Source: Nemertoderma westbladi
Taxonomy: Eukaryota; Xenacoelomorpha; Nemertodermatida; Nemertodermatidae
Reading direction: 5' to 3'
Assembly: GCA_032718475.1 (NCBI GenBank)
Contig: JAUCBJ010007942.1
Coordinates: forward strand, 1-64,000
DNA: 64,000 bases
This document shows, one piece after another, positions 54,928 to 64,000 of this stretch (positions within the stretch are counted from its first letter, which is position 1; every line of letters starts with the position of its first letter). The translations under genes were made by a program, and so were the position numbers. The notes below the pieces were generated by a model, which worked only from the letters and a program-made list of their open reading frames with translations, was not told the origin of the DNA and searched no databases.

Positions 54928-55050
54928 GATGGACCTTTCAATACCCTAATGGAACCAAACCAAAGCTGGAGGATTACATCCTTACATACTGTATAAACAA
55001 AAAGTGGGGTAACAGCAAGATTAACAGAGAGACGATGAATGATCAAAAAT
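54928..55050 (+). pseudogene. LINE-A copy 2, later endonuclease fragment
   Basis: Picks up LINE-A at the point where the 50-kb piece stops: 'gatggacctttcaataccct', 'aatggaaccaaaccaaagct', then 'ttacatcctt', '...aaaaagtgg...aacagcaag'. It corresponds to the end of the endonuclease frame and then decays. An AT microsatellite precedes it. Short, so moderate confidence. Confidence 0.6.
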
Positions 55051-55349
55051 CACCCTCAATAGAAACCAATATAATAAATTATCAGAACACTGCGTAGTGA
55101 CGTCAAAATACAGTATGTACAGTAGCAGCCATATTCACAGCCGATTTTATTTTCAAAATTGGCATCCCTGGCATACCATATTTCGATCGTTTCCACGTGT
55201 TTTTACCAAAAACACACCCCGCCACTCGATTCAGAGCACCTTCTTACCCCTTATACGATTGTTTCTAGCCCAACAATTTTTTCGAGCATCAACAACCCTA
55301 CAGTATTATAGACAAGAGAAACCTTCCCACATTGAATAAAAACGCACCC
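55051..55349. other. Intergenic DNA before element B, no gene seen
   Basis: No supported feature. Confidence 0.4.
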
Positions 55350-56535
55350 CAATTGTGACGGGATCCAAGGGGGATCCCGATTTATCCGGTTGTGGTAATT
55401 TAGTCCACGCGTCCCCGCCGTGTATAAGGATGAAATAAAGTGACTGAGTTCTGAAGTTCGGTGTATAATAGGAGGTTATAAGATATGGATATATTGTAAA
55501 TGTGTACAAGGCGGGATACGGTAACTAAAGTCCCGTGATCCCCTAACTAAACTAATTGGCTGTACCCTACGCTAGCACTGCTGCACTGTGATAACTGAAT
55601 AGGTAATATTACTGCCAAGTGGCTATACTGCACGGTTGGCCTAATTGCTACTCAATCGATGCCATTCCCCCCTCTGATTGGTTGATACCCTTGTTGGCGC
55701 CCCGTGGAGTATTCCCGTTCACTCCACTGTGTTCTCTCTGGGTTAGGGGTTTGGCCCCTGACCCTCTATTGTGTGCTTCCTTCCCACTCTTATTGGGATG
55801 GCGCGAGTTGGTTAATTGCCCAATCTCGCGGCTCCCAATATTGCTTATCGGCTTACAACTTTATGGGGTGTTGGCGGGATTGAATAAGCTAACACTCCCC
55901 CCCATGCTATCTTCCCGGTAAGAAGATAGCATCAACCTAAAAAGTGCGCTACAATCCCGCTGGATCCCGATCTAGTATCGGGTGTGGGGTGGAATTCTTT
56001 TCTCTTGGAGCCGGCTTTCCAGGCCGCCCCCTATGGGTATGATAACGCTACCCTGTGTGCCTGGCGTCTCATGTCGGGCCGATCGCGCTCACCTCTTCAC
56101 ACGACCTTTGTTTCCCCAACACTTTCGCCCTATCCCACCTTCACTCTCACTCTAACTCTCTCATACCCCCGGACCTCCCCGTCCCTCACTCAGCCTCTTA
56201 TTCTCCCCCCCCACACTAGAATTGCGTTCGCACTCTCTCCGCACTTCGCACTCTTATTCCGATTCTCAACCCCACTTTGACTGTCTCTTTCCTTCTGACG
56301 AATCTCCCCCCCCCTCTCGTGCCGTCGCACTCAAGAAGTGTGAAATTGTCTGGCGTCTCGTCCATAGTGCCATAGTCAATTGTCCCCCAGTCCCAGTAGC
56401 TAATTGAGAAAGGTTGTATGACTATAGTACTTACTCCAAACGTATGTATTTACTGCTAATCACTACGTACGTACATACAAATTGCACTTATATGGTTATT
56501 TGCATTAATTAAATTTATACTTAATAGTTCGTACG
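55350..56535 (-). repeat. Probable 3' LTR / 3' UTR region of element B
   Basis: Located downstream (minus strand) of element B ORF3, where the 3' LTR must lie. The composition changes sharply near 55350, from AT-rich host DNA to GC-rich, pyrimidine-biased DNA. Features include repeated 'ggatccNNgggggatcccgat'-like words at 55365-55385 and 'ggatcccgatctagtatcggg' at about 55965, a strong hairpin at 55904-55932, and C-rich tracts at about 56205 and 56303 that are candidates for the polypurine tract on the minus strand. Exact ends cannot be set because the 5' LTR is outside the window. Confidence 0.5.
55904..55932. other. Perfect 11-bp stem hairpin
   Basis: ATGCTATCTTC (55904-55914) and GAAGATAGCAT (55922-55932) with a 7-base loop CCGGTAA, preceded by a C-rich run. 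It lies in the putative element B LTR and may act in RNA (packaging or 3'-end formation) or be fortuitous. Confidence 0.7.
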
Positions 56536-56601
56536 TTACATGCGGCGCCTTCCAGGCGCACCACTTCCCAGTCTCAGTCTCATTCCCTCGTCTCCGGGAA
56601 C

Positions 56602-59136
56602 TTATCTGTTCCTCCTCACGTCCTCTTCCCTGGCCCGTTTCTTGGTTATCACTGCTCCTCTGGCATCATCCGCTTTCTGTTTCCGGACCTTTGCTGCCAC
56701 TTCCTTGCTGATCCCGGTCGTCGGCTCCTTGGGCGCTGGTGTTATTAAAGCCCGATACCGCTTCGCCGGTGGCCCCTCAGAATGGCCTGGTTGTTTCCCT
56801 CGTGTGGCGTCCCATAGAATCATCTTCATTGCCTTTGGCACGTGTTCCGCCAAGAAATCCCTAAACTCCCTCCGGTTCTCTGGTGTCCACCTGTCCAGGT
56901 ACCGTTGCGTGTTCATAACTCCGGCGAACGATGCCGCCGTAGCTACCTCTTGATAGGTAAACGGTAACCTTCGCTTTATGATTTCCATGTGGGTCTCCTG
57001 GTTTATGAGGAAGAAACCCCACTTGAACTCTTGGGCCTTCATGCGCTGGCGCGTCATGGCCCCGACGTCGGCCCACTCCTCGAACCTCGTGAACTTCTCC
57101 TCGTCGCTCATCCAGTCGCACTCCCGCCCGTAGTGTCCCCGAAAGTGGCACTTTGGACATCGGTTATGCAACCGTGGACACGCCCCCATCCTGTGACTTG
57201 GTTCTCTACAATAGAGACAAAAGGTTCCCCGTTGGAACCGGTATAGGCAGCTGCTTTCCCGATGGGTCTGTCTCCCACAGTAGTCGCAGCCGAGTACCAA
57301 TGTCTCGCGTCCCACCTCGTCCTTCGTCCCAAGCGATCTCCGCGGTCTATGGAGTCGCTGGTAGGCAAACTTCTCCACGTTGCTCTCCCTGTTCACGTCG
57401 ATCTCTCCGCCCCTCTCGGGCATTGTCTCCCCGAATACTATCCGTGGTGCCGTTCCCGGTTGCTCGCCCAACCTGATGGTGCTCCCCGCGAAATCCATCG
57501 CCGGCCCCTCGTGCACCCAGGTCCGCTTGCCGGATCTGTTCCAGAAGGCCCTCGCCCCACTGGCCGTCACCACCCTCCCGCCAACCCAGTCCGTGTCCGA
57601 GTGGCCTATCCTCTCGATGGGCGGTATCTCTCCGAACTCGTCGTCGTCGTCCTCCTCTTCCGGTAGTGTCTCCAATCCCGGTATCTCGGTGGATCCACTA
57701 TGTCCCTTCCCGCCTTGGCTCTCGCCCGTAGCTCTCCATCCCTCTAGCTCCCTTAACTTCCTCGGCGGTTGGTCGCCCTCGGCGCCCGCTGGTATGGGCA
57801 TCGCGTGCAACCCCGACGTCGACTGTTTCGGCGATCCCACCGTCCATCCCAATTCTCGCCCTAGAGACTCCCCCGAACTCCCCGACGAAGTCCAATGAAG
57901 TTCGTCTAGGCCCGCCTGTTCCTCGAAGCCATAACTCTGTGTCCTGGCCTCCTCCTCCCTCTCCTCTGCTTCTATCCTCTCCCGTCTAGCGACTTCTTCC
58001 AGTCGCTTTGCTTCCCGTCTATCCATCTCTAGCTGCTCCCATCTCTGATACGGTGTGTCTGTCTCCCCATCTACCAGATGTCGGCTATTGTAGTACACCG
58101 ACTCGCCCTTCAGCCCCGGGTGGTCTACCAGACCGTCAAAGGCCACTTTAAAGGCTCTCCTGTAGCTTAGGGGTGATCCCGATAACAGAAATGCCCCTGG
58201 TTCTCTTTCGATAACTACGGTCATGAATAAGTTAAGTAAACTTATCATCATCCAGTCCTCCTGCAGGATATATCGCTTCTGATATACCTTTATCGCTCCT
58301 CTGCGAAACTGATATACCTCCTGCTTTCCCGGTCTCGCTCCCCACTTCAGCGAGTTCGCTAGTTCTGCTCCGTATTCTTCCCTAAACTTCCCCCAATCCA
58401 TTGGTTTGTGGCATACGAGCCCCAATAATTGGCCCATCGCCACCGCCCCGCATTGGCCTGAGTTCTCGACCACCCCCAATCCATCCGGTGCCGTCATAGC
58501 CATAAAGACTTTCTGCATATCCAGGAGGTTGGTGGCGTCCGGACCGATGATCCTCTCCGCGTCCTCGCGAATCGCCGATCCCACTTTCGTCGTCGACTTC
58601 TCTCTTACTAAAACCTGTACCGCTTTCGGCAGTCGGTCTAATTTCGGCCCGTCCTTCTTCCCATACGTCCCTAGGTCGAATAAGAAGATGTCCCCATTTG
58701 GCGCTGCCAAATGCAAGAGTATGGTCCTGGCCGACCCTGCCGTTCCTCGTCTCGAACCCGCTTCGTCTTCCACGGTTCCCTCGTCATCTAGGATCATATA
58801 TCCTCCTCTGTTGACGGACTCTATGAATCTTTTCCAGTCCTTCCTCGGCGATTCCCTCGGATACTTCGGAATCCCGAACTTCGCCTCGTCCCCTTTCACC
58901 ACGTAGTGGAAGTGTTGGAAGATCGCGTTGTCCAGCGACGGCGTCCCGTAGGTCCCGACCAACCGCTGTTCGTGCGCCTCCCGGAAGTGATCCTGCAGCG
59001 CTCGTGCCGCGTGACCCCTTTCCAACCTCTCGTAGTATCCTCTCGTCTTCTCCTCCGGGTGTCTTTCGGTGAAATCCACCAATATTTCTTTTCCTCCCGA
59101 CTCCGCCTTTCTCTTCCTGATCAGCTTACTCGCCAT
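56602..59136 (-). CDS. Element B ORF3: exonuclease-like domain plus three CCHC knuckles
   Basis: An uninterrupted 844-codon gene, downstream of pol in the env position. Start: ATG at 59136, preceded by in-frame GTG at 59145 (numbering below is from that GTG). Residues about 98-300 resemble a DEDD 3'-5' exonuclease: 'GGYMILDDEG' (Exo I, D120xE122), then 'ILLHLAAPNGDIFLFDL', 'KVGSAIREDAERI' (Exo II, D195) and 'NLLDMQKVF'. The expected Exo III YxxxD is not obvious ('YQFRRGAIKV'), so catalysis may be lost or altered. About 365-400 is a charged helix, 400-600 is disordered and acidic. Three perfect CX2CX4HX4C knuckles lie at 620-633, 643-656 and 663-676. A conserved block follows ('FEEWADV', 'QRM', 'WGFFLINQETHM', 'YLDRWTPENR'), then a basic tail. 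There is no signal peptide or transmembrane helix. A nucleic-acid-handling role is inferred. Confidence 0.75.
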   Translation of the reverse strand: MASKLIRKRKAESGGKEILVDFTERHPEEKTRGYYERLERGHAARALQDHFREAHEQRLVGTYGTPSLDNAIFQHFHYVVKGDEAKFGIPKYPRESPRKDWKRFIESVNRGGYMILDDEGTVEDEAGSRRGTAGSARTILLHLAAPNGDIFLFDLGTYGKKDGPKLDRLPKAVQVLVREKSTTKVGSAIREDAERIIGPDATNLLDMQKVFMAMTAPDGLGVVENSGQCGAVAMGQLLGLVCHKPMDWGKFREEYGAELANSLKWGARPGKQEVYQFRRGAIKVYQKRYILQEDWMMISLLNLFMTVVIEREPGAFLLSGSPLSYRRAFKVAFDGLVDHPGLKGESVYYNSRHLVDGETDTPYQRWEQLEMDRREAKRLEEVARRERIEAEEREEEARTQSYGFEEQAGLDELHWTSSGSSGESLGRELGWTVGSPKQSTSGLHAMPIPAGAEGDQPPRKLRELEGWRATGESQGGKGHSGSTEIPGLETLPEEEDDDDEFGEIPPIERIGHSDTDWVGGRVVTASGARAFWNRSGKRTWVHEGPAMDFAGSTIRLGEQPGTAPRIVFGETMPERGGEIDVNRESNVEKFAYQRLHRPRRSLGTKDEVGRETLVLGCDYCGRQTHRESSCLYRFQRGTFCLYCREPSHRMGACPRLHNRCPKCHFRGHYGRECDWMSDEEKFTRFEEWADVGAMTRQRMKAQEFKWGFFLINQETHMEIIKRRLPFTYQEVATAASFAGVMNTQRYLDRWTPENRREFRDFLAEHVPKAMKMILWDATRGKQPGHSEGPPAKRYRALITPAPKEPTTGISKEVAAKVRKQKADDARGAVITKKRAREEDVRRNR

Positions 59137-59589
59137 TCCGAACACTACACTCGCTCACCTGTAGGGTGGTGCCTTACCAAGGCGCAATACAGATGAGTGA
59201 TGTATTGAGATGTTTCCTACAGTTCGATAATGGCCTACTTTTCTACTTAACTGCGCCTTTCAAGCTTAATTTAACCTAATTAATTTCGGAGCTAGTAAAT
59301 CAGCCTAATTTACAATTTCCGTCCGTTACTTTTATTATGTTCTAGAACGACTTTCTTTGTGTTACCACTATTTTCGATTTTTTTTAGCCCTATTCTATTT
59401 ATTTATCTATTTTGCTTTGATTCTACTGTCCTAGTACTTACTGCTGCCTATGGATTTATTCTATTCTCTCTCTGATCCATATTCTGGCCTACTCAGTGGG
59501 CCTATGCAGTACAGCAGTATGCGTCGTGTGGCCACACGATTTATCCAGCTGCACTCATATGCCCCCCTCTCGCTACTAACTCTACTTAC
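59137..59589. other. Element B spacer, unique part
   Basis: Pyrimidine-rich non-coding DNA directly upstream of ORF3. Any promoter, splice acceptor or internal ribosome entry for ORF3 would be expected here, but none can be named from sequence alone. Confidence 0.4.
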
Positions 59590-60530
59590 TCCTAACTAAT
59601 ATCTATATCCTATTTTTACCCCTTTTACCTCTTACTCTCTCTCTCTAACTAATGGTACTACGTACCTACTAACTCTAACTCTGACTAGGTACCACGTACC
59701 TACTAACTCTAACTCTATCGGTACTACCTACCCTTTAACTCTAACTCTAACTAGGCATTACGTACCCTCTAACTCTAACTCTAACTAGGTACTACGTACC
59801 TACTAACTCTCTAACTATCGGTACTACGTACCCTCCAACTCTAACTAACTATTGGTACTACATACCCTCCAACTCTAACTAACTATTGGTACTACGTACC
59901 TACTAACTCTAACTCTATCGGTACTACCTACCCTCTAGCTCTAACTCTAACTAGGCATTACGTACCCTCTAACTCTAACTCTAACTAGGTACTACGTACC
60001 TACTAACTCTCTAACTATCGGTACTACGTACCCTCCAACTCTAACTAACTATTGGTACTACGTACCTACTAACTATAACTCTATCGGTACTACCTACCCT
60101 CTAGCTCTAACTCTAACTAGGCATTACGTACCCTCTAACTCTAACTCTAACTATTGGCACTACGTACCTACTAACTCTAACTCTATCGGTACTACGTACC
60201 TACTAACTCTAACTCTATCGGTACTACGTACCTACTAACTCTAACTCCCTAACTCTAGGTACTACGTACCTACTAACTCTCTAACTCTAACTAGGTACTA
60301 CGTACCTACTAACTCTCTAACTCTAACTAGGTACTACGTACCTACTAACTCTCTAACTCTAACTAGGTACTACGTACCTACTAACTCTCTAACTCTAACT
60401 AGGTACTACGTACCTATTAACTAACTAACTCTAACTAGGTACTACGTACCTATTAACTAACTAACTCTAACTAGGTACTACGTACCTATTAACTAACTAA
60501 CTAGGTACTACGTACCTCTTAGCTAATTTC
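59590..60530. repeat. 36-bp minisatellite in the element B pol-ORF3 spacer
   Basis: Tandem units built from AACTCTAACTAGGTACTACG then 'tacctactaactctct', about 36 bp, with shorter and longer variants. Each has the inverted repeat GGTACTACGTACC. Units near the right side (60250-60520) are most uniform, those to the left more mixed ('aggcattacgtaccc', 'atcggtactacgtacc'). Confidence 0.9.
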
Positions 60531-60654
60531 TGCCTACTATGTACTATTATTTTTATTTTATTTTATTTTTATTTGTGTGGGAAGGGCGTCTCGCCCTCAA
60601 TCCCACCCCCCTCAGTCCAAAATTTGGACGACTAAACTTCACTCTAACTCCGCT
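60531..60654. other. Short region after element B pol
   Basis: T-rich run and 'gggaagggcgtctcgccctc', which can form a small hairpin. Nothing else seen. Confidence 0.4.
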
Positions 60655-63600
60655 TTAAGGTGCCCCTTCTAGAAGACAGCATTTACCTACCGCTCTCCTG
60701 TAGGTTTTTCTGTCCTTCGCACCTATCTTTCCACCTATCCGCACTTCTACCGATCGGACTCTTCCGTCCTCGTCGGAGTAGGTGCCTACAACTCTCGCCA
60801 ACCGCCATTGGTTGTTGATGATAGTATCATCCGTGACGATTACGAGATCTCCCTCTCTCAACTCCCTGTTTGGTTTCCTCCACTTGCTTCGCTTATGGAG
60901 CGTGGGTAGGTATTCTTCTACCCACCTCCTCCAATACTCTGCGCTAATTGCTTTAGCTACTTTCCAACTTTGGCGGGAGTGTATATCATCTGGGTCTACA
61001 CCCCGCATATCTATGGTCGCTGGCCTTTCCATCAGGAAATGGCTAGGCGTCAACACGTCTAATGACTCAGGGTCATCATTCTCTGGGTATAGCGGTCTGC
61101 TATTAATGATCCCCTCGCACTTCGCAAGTACTGTCCGTAAGACGTCTTCAGTGACCATGTGGGTGTTCATCAGCTTCGTCATTAGACGTTTTGAACTGCC
61201 CACAAGTCTCTCGACGCATCCTAATGTATGTGGTGCATACGGCGTCCTTCTCTCCCACTTCACTTGTCGTCTCCTCATGGCCGCCCTGACTTCTTCTCCC
61301 TCCAAGATGTCTAAGGCCCCTGCCATCTCACTCTCTGCGCCCACAAAGTTGGTGCCGTTGTCGCTGTATATCACCGCGATCGTCCCACCTTTGCGGTCCC
61401 TAAACCTTTCTAAGGCGTTAATGAAGGCTGATGCGGTTGCATCTTGGGCGAGTTCTATTCCTACCGCCCGCGTATTGTTGCATACGAAGATAATACCGTA
61501 GCGTTTCTCCGTGTGTCGCATCACCTTGATCTTTATCGGCCCGAACATGTCCACACCGCAATGCGTAAATGGCGGGTCGTGCTGTCTTACCCTACTCGCC
61601 GGTAGTGGCGCCATCTCCTGTACGGCTCGTTCCTTCTTCGCTCGTCGGCAGGTCTGGCACTGCCCCACTACCGCTTTAACCTTCTTTCTTAATTGTTTGA
61701 CCCAATAGGTCCTCCTTATCTCTGTGAGGGTTCGGTTGGTGCCCCCATGCAGTATCGATTTGTGGGAGTCCCATATGATCTGGTGGACTATAGGCGATCC
61801 TGTGGGAATGATGATGGGTTTCGGTGGCACGACTATACTGTTGTTATATCCCACCCTAGAATTCATTACTAGGATCCCATCCTCGTTTAGTTGTGGCGAC
61901 AGCGTGATCAACTCGCTATCCCGTCGGAGATGTTGTTGGTTACCGATACGTTCCACCTCGTCGCCGTAGTTCTTGCGTTGTTCATAGCGGATCACTGCCT
62001 TGGCCGCTCCTTCCAGATCTATGGTTATCCTGGTCTTCTTGTCCTTGCCGACTCCCGCAAGGAAATTCCCAAAGGCTCTCCAGTACGCCACTAGTTTCTT
62101 GGTCTTATACCAACTGGAACTGTAGCTGAGGAGTTTATCCGTCGGGTTGTCGCATAGTTCCCTTCCTGGTTGCACGTCCCTAATCTCCCTCACCATCTGG
62201 GAGTATATCTCTTCTCCCTCTGAATCTCCCTCTCCTTCTGATATTACTTCCGAGCCCGGGTCCACCTTCCTCATCGGCGGCCAGGCCTCCCTATCGCTCA
62301 GAAATTGTGGCCCGTGTTGCCACAATTCTTCTTTCTTTAAGAAAGTGTGGCGTTCCACGCCCCTCGACAGCAAGTCTGCTGGGTTCTGATCTGTTGGGCA
62401 GTAGTGCCACCTTTCCAGTTCTGTGCTTGCCCTTATTTCGTCCACTCTATTCGCGACGAATATCGGGTATCTCGTCTTTTCGTTGTGTAGCCAACCAAGC
62501 ACTACCATGGAGTCCGTCCAGTAGTGTGTCTCCACTATGTTGGGAATTGTATCCACTAGGTAGGCTGTGGCTCTAACTCCTAGTCTCGCAGCTGTCAATT
62601 CTAACTTGGGAACAGATGCTGAATCTGGCGGCGTTGACTTAGCTTTGCTAAAGGCTAGTCTGGGCTTGTGAGGCCCCTCTCGTTGTACTAAATAGAGTGC
62701 CGCTCCGTATGCCTCTAACGACGCGTCGGAGAACATATGTAAGTCCAGATTCGTCATATTTCCGTCCGGAAAATACACTCGCGGCATGTTGTATGTTCCC
62801 ATCCTCTCCAAGTCTCCTGTCCATTTGCTCCACTGTTTCTTGATGTCCTCTGGTACCTCTACATCCCACTCATCCTTTAATTTATATACTCTCTTGAGTA
62901 TCTGTTTCCCCGTGACTAGTAGTGGGGATGCTAGGCCTAGGGGATCGTATATCCTTGCTATATACGATACATAACCCCTCTTCGTATGGGTGTCCGCGCC
63001 CTCCTGACTCAGCTGATACTTCAGTTTGTCCGCTTTTCTATCCCACACGATTCCCAACGCCTTCTGCTGGGATTCCGTTCTCTTAATCGCCATGTCCTGT
63101 CCTTTGGCTGTTGTAGGGTTGTCCATGGTCGATTCTGGTTTCTTGTCTTCTATTTCCCTGATAAATTCTTCTGAACTGGATTGGAATTTGGTCAGGTTGA
63201 AGCCGGATCCTTTCAGGATGTCGCGAACCTCGCGCCCTGTTTCCAGTATCTCCTCAACCGTATTTCCAGACTCCATACCGTCGTCTACGTAGAAGCCGCG
63301 TCTGATCATATCGACGGCCCTACTGCTATATCTATCCTCCTTCCCTTTTACCGTGTCTCTTACTGCCATAGTCGTCGTAAATGAGGACGACTTGGCCCCC
63401 ATGTTTTGTACTACCATCTTATATGCCGGTATTATAGGCGGTTCTTCCTCGCCGTTATACCATAAGAAGCGTTGACTATCGCTATCTTCCTCTGTTACTC
63501 GGACTTGGTTGAACATGCCTTCTATGTCACAGGTGAAGGCGTGTTTCCCATTCCGAAACCTAAGTAACACTTCTATGCCCGAATTGTATATGTTTGGGCC

Positions 63601-64000
63601 CTCTAGTAGGTAATCGTTTAAGCACTTTCCGTCGGTCTTTGCCGATGCATCGACTACCATCCTCAGTTTACCTTTCTTTGGGTCTAATGCTACGTGGAGT
63701 GGCAGGTAGTATGTCCTGTCAGTGTTCGGTTCGTCGACCGGTAACTCCACGGCCCATCCTTTCTCGACGTACTTCTTAATGGTTTTGTGAATGTACTCGT
63801 TCTTCTCGGGGCTCCGTTGTAGTGTTTGTTTCAGCTTTCGGAGTCTCGTGAGTACCATCCCTCTATTATCGGGTAGCGGTATCTTCGGTAGCTTCCATAC
63901 CATTCCTATTGTATACCGCCCCTCATCACACGTCATCGATTCCTCCACGCTCTGTAGAGCCTGTTTGTCTTCTACCGAGGTCCCGACCCCGGTCTCTTTC
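60655..64000 (-). CDS. Element B pol: RT, RNase H, integrase (5' end outside window)
   Basis: A BEL/Pao polyprotein, open from the right edge of the window to a stop at 60655 with no break; residues are numbered from 63948. RT: 'FTCDIEGMFNQV' with D141 and 'FYVDDG' with D222/D223. RNase H: 'MFSDAS' D408, 'KLEL' E450, 'YWTDS' D479, 'NPADLLSRG' D524. A short acidic linker follows at about 560-600. Integrase: HX4H at 729/734, CX2C at 764/767, catalytic D800 ('GVDMFGP'), D863 ('YSDNGTNFVG') and E913 ('GCVERLVG'). The C-terminal domain is DUF5641-like ('WRKPNRELREGDLVIV'). All catalytic residues are present, so this enzyme may be functional. The protease and gag should lie beyond 64000. It is clearly diverged from element A pol, so the two are different lineages. 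Confidence 0.92.
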   Translation of the reverse strand, partial: KETGVGTSVEDKQALQSVEESMTCDEGRYTIGMVWKLPKIPLPDNRGMVLTRLRKLKQTLQRSPEKNEYIHKTIKKYVEKGWAVELPVDEPNTDRTYYLPLHVALDPKKGKLRMVVDASAKTDGKCLNDYLLEGPNIYNSGIEVLLRFRNGKHAFTCDIEGMFNQVRVTEEDSDSQRFLWYNGEEEPPIIPAYKMVVQNMGAKSSSFTTTMAVRDTVKGKEDRYSSRAVDMIRRGFYVDDGMESGNTVEEILETGREVRDILKGSGFNLTKFQSSSEEFIREIEDKKPESTMDNPTTAKGQDMAIKRTESQQKALGIVWDRKADKLKYQLSQEGADTHTKRGYVSYIARIYDPLGLASPLLVTGKQILKRVYKLKDEWDVEVPEDIKKQWSKWTGDLERMGTYNMPRVYFPDGNMTNLDLHMFSDASLEAYGAALYLVQREGPHKPRLAFSKAKSTPPDSASVPKLELTAARLGVRATAYLVDTIPNIVETHYWTDSMVVLGWLHNEKTRYPIFVANRVDEIRASTELERWHYCPTDQNPADLLSRGVERHTFLKKEELWQHGPQFLSDREAWPPMRKVDPGSEVISEGEGDSEGEEIYSQMVREIRDVQPGRELCDNPTDKLLSYSSSWYKTKKLVAYWRAFGNFLAGVGKDKKTRITIDLEGAAKAVIRYEQRKNYGDEVERIGNQQHLRRDSELITLSPQLNEDGILVMNSRVGYNNSIVVPPKPIIIPTGSPIVHQIIWDSHKSILHGGTNRTLTEIRRTYWVKQLRKKVKAVVGQCQTCRRAKKERAVQEMAPLPASRVRQHDPPFTHCGVDMFGPIKIKVMRHTEKRYGIIFVCNNTRAVGIELAQDATASAFINALERFRDRKGGTIAVIYSDNGTNFVGAESEMAGALDILEGEEVRAAMRRRQVKWERRTPYAPHTLGCVERLVGSSKRLMTKLMNTHMVTEDVLRTVLAKCEGIINSRPLYPENDDPESLDVLTPSHFLMERPATIDMRGVDPDDIHSRQSWKVAKAISAEYWRRWVEEYLPTLHKRSKWRKPNRELREGDLVIVTDDTIINNQWRLARVVGTYSDEDGRVRSVEVRIGGKIGAKDRKTYRRAVGKCCLLEGAP

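Noticed and set aside
56602-59136. Envelope gene in the env position of element B
   Set aside because: No signal peptide, furin site, fusion peptide or transmembrane helix; zinc knuckles and exonuclease-like motifs are inconsistent with Env.
56540-59196. Plus-strand frames opposite ORF3 of element B
   Set aside because: Antisense shadows caused by the high GC content; they lack motifs, whereas the minus strand has three exact CCHC knuckles.

Overview
This is eukaryotic nuclear DNA, almost certainly from an invertebrate animal. The background is AT-rich and gene-poor, and it is dominated by animal-type transposable elements: BEL/Pao LTR retrotransposons, RTE-like and CR1-like LINEs, and TIR/MITE DNA elements. 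The phrases 'tactgta/tacagta' and 'taggcctac' recur in the non-repeat DNA. A marine invertebrate is my guess, but no sequence here fixes the taxon. I see no rRNA gene, intact tRNA gene, operon or CRISPR array, and only one plausible host exon (41.6-42.5 kb).

Layout. 0-10.4 kb: a decayed reverse-transcriptase pseudogene with a restriction-like C-terminal region (1.4-2.7 kb); a nearly full-length RTE-like LINE ('LINE-A', 3.2-6.1 kb) between 73-bp direct repeats; a 3' fragment of a second LINE family ('LINE-B'); a SINE-like fragment. 10.5-16.2 kb: about 4.8 kb of a 16-bp satellite whose usual unit contains ACTAGT, interrupted by a LINE-B copy. 17.5-38.7 kb: one very large BEL/Pao element ('element A', about 21.2 kb, minus strand) with 1.9-kb LTRs and a 5-bp target duplication GTGTG. 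Its minus-strand order is LTR, leader, gag, pol (protease, RT, RNase H, integrase), a repeat-filled spacer, a third reading frame (ORF3), AT-rich tail, LTR. A LINE-B copy lies inside the integrase gene, and that LINE-B copy is split by a 1.27-kb TIR element: three nested layers, each with recognisable duplications.

38.7-55.3 kb: AT-rich DNA holding a single-pass membrane-protein exon, a Harbinger-like MITE (TTA duplication), two LINE-B copies (one with 72-74-bp target duplications), a second LINE-A copy split by about 4.7 kb of later insertions, a CR1-like RT remnant, a 45-bp minisatellite and a 2.07-kb TA-flanked TIR element. 55.4-64.0 kb: the 3' part of a second, less decayed BEL/Pao element ('element B', minus strand, running off the right edge), with an uninterrupted pol frame, a 36-bp minisatellite spacer, an uninterrupted 844-codon ORF3 and a probable 3' LTR region.

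Most interesting observation: both BEL/Pao elements, whose pol proteins are clearly different, carry a third gene downstream of pol, where an env gene would be expected. It is not an Env protein. It has three CCHC zinc knuckles followed by a conserved C-terminal region, and in element B the N-terminal part resembles a DEDD-type 3'-5' exonuclease. In both elements a roughly 1.4-1.5-kb spacer rich in tandem repeats separates it from pol. All family assignments come from reading motifs by eye; no database search was run.
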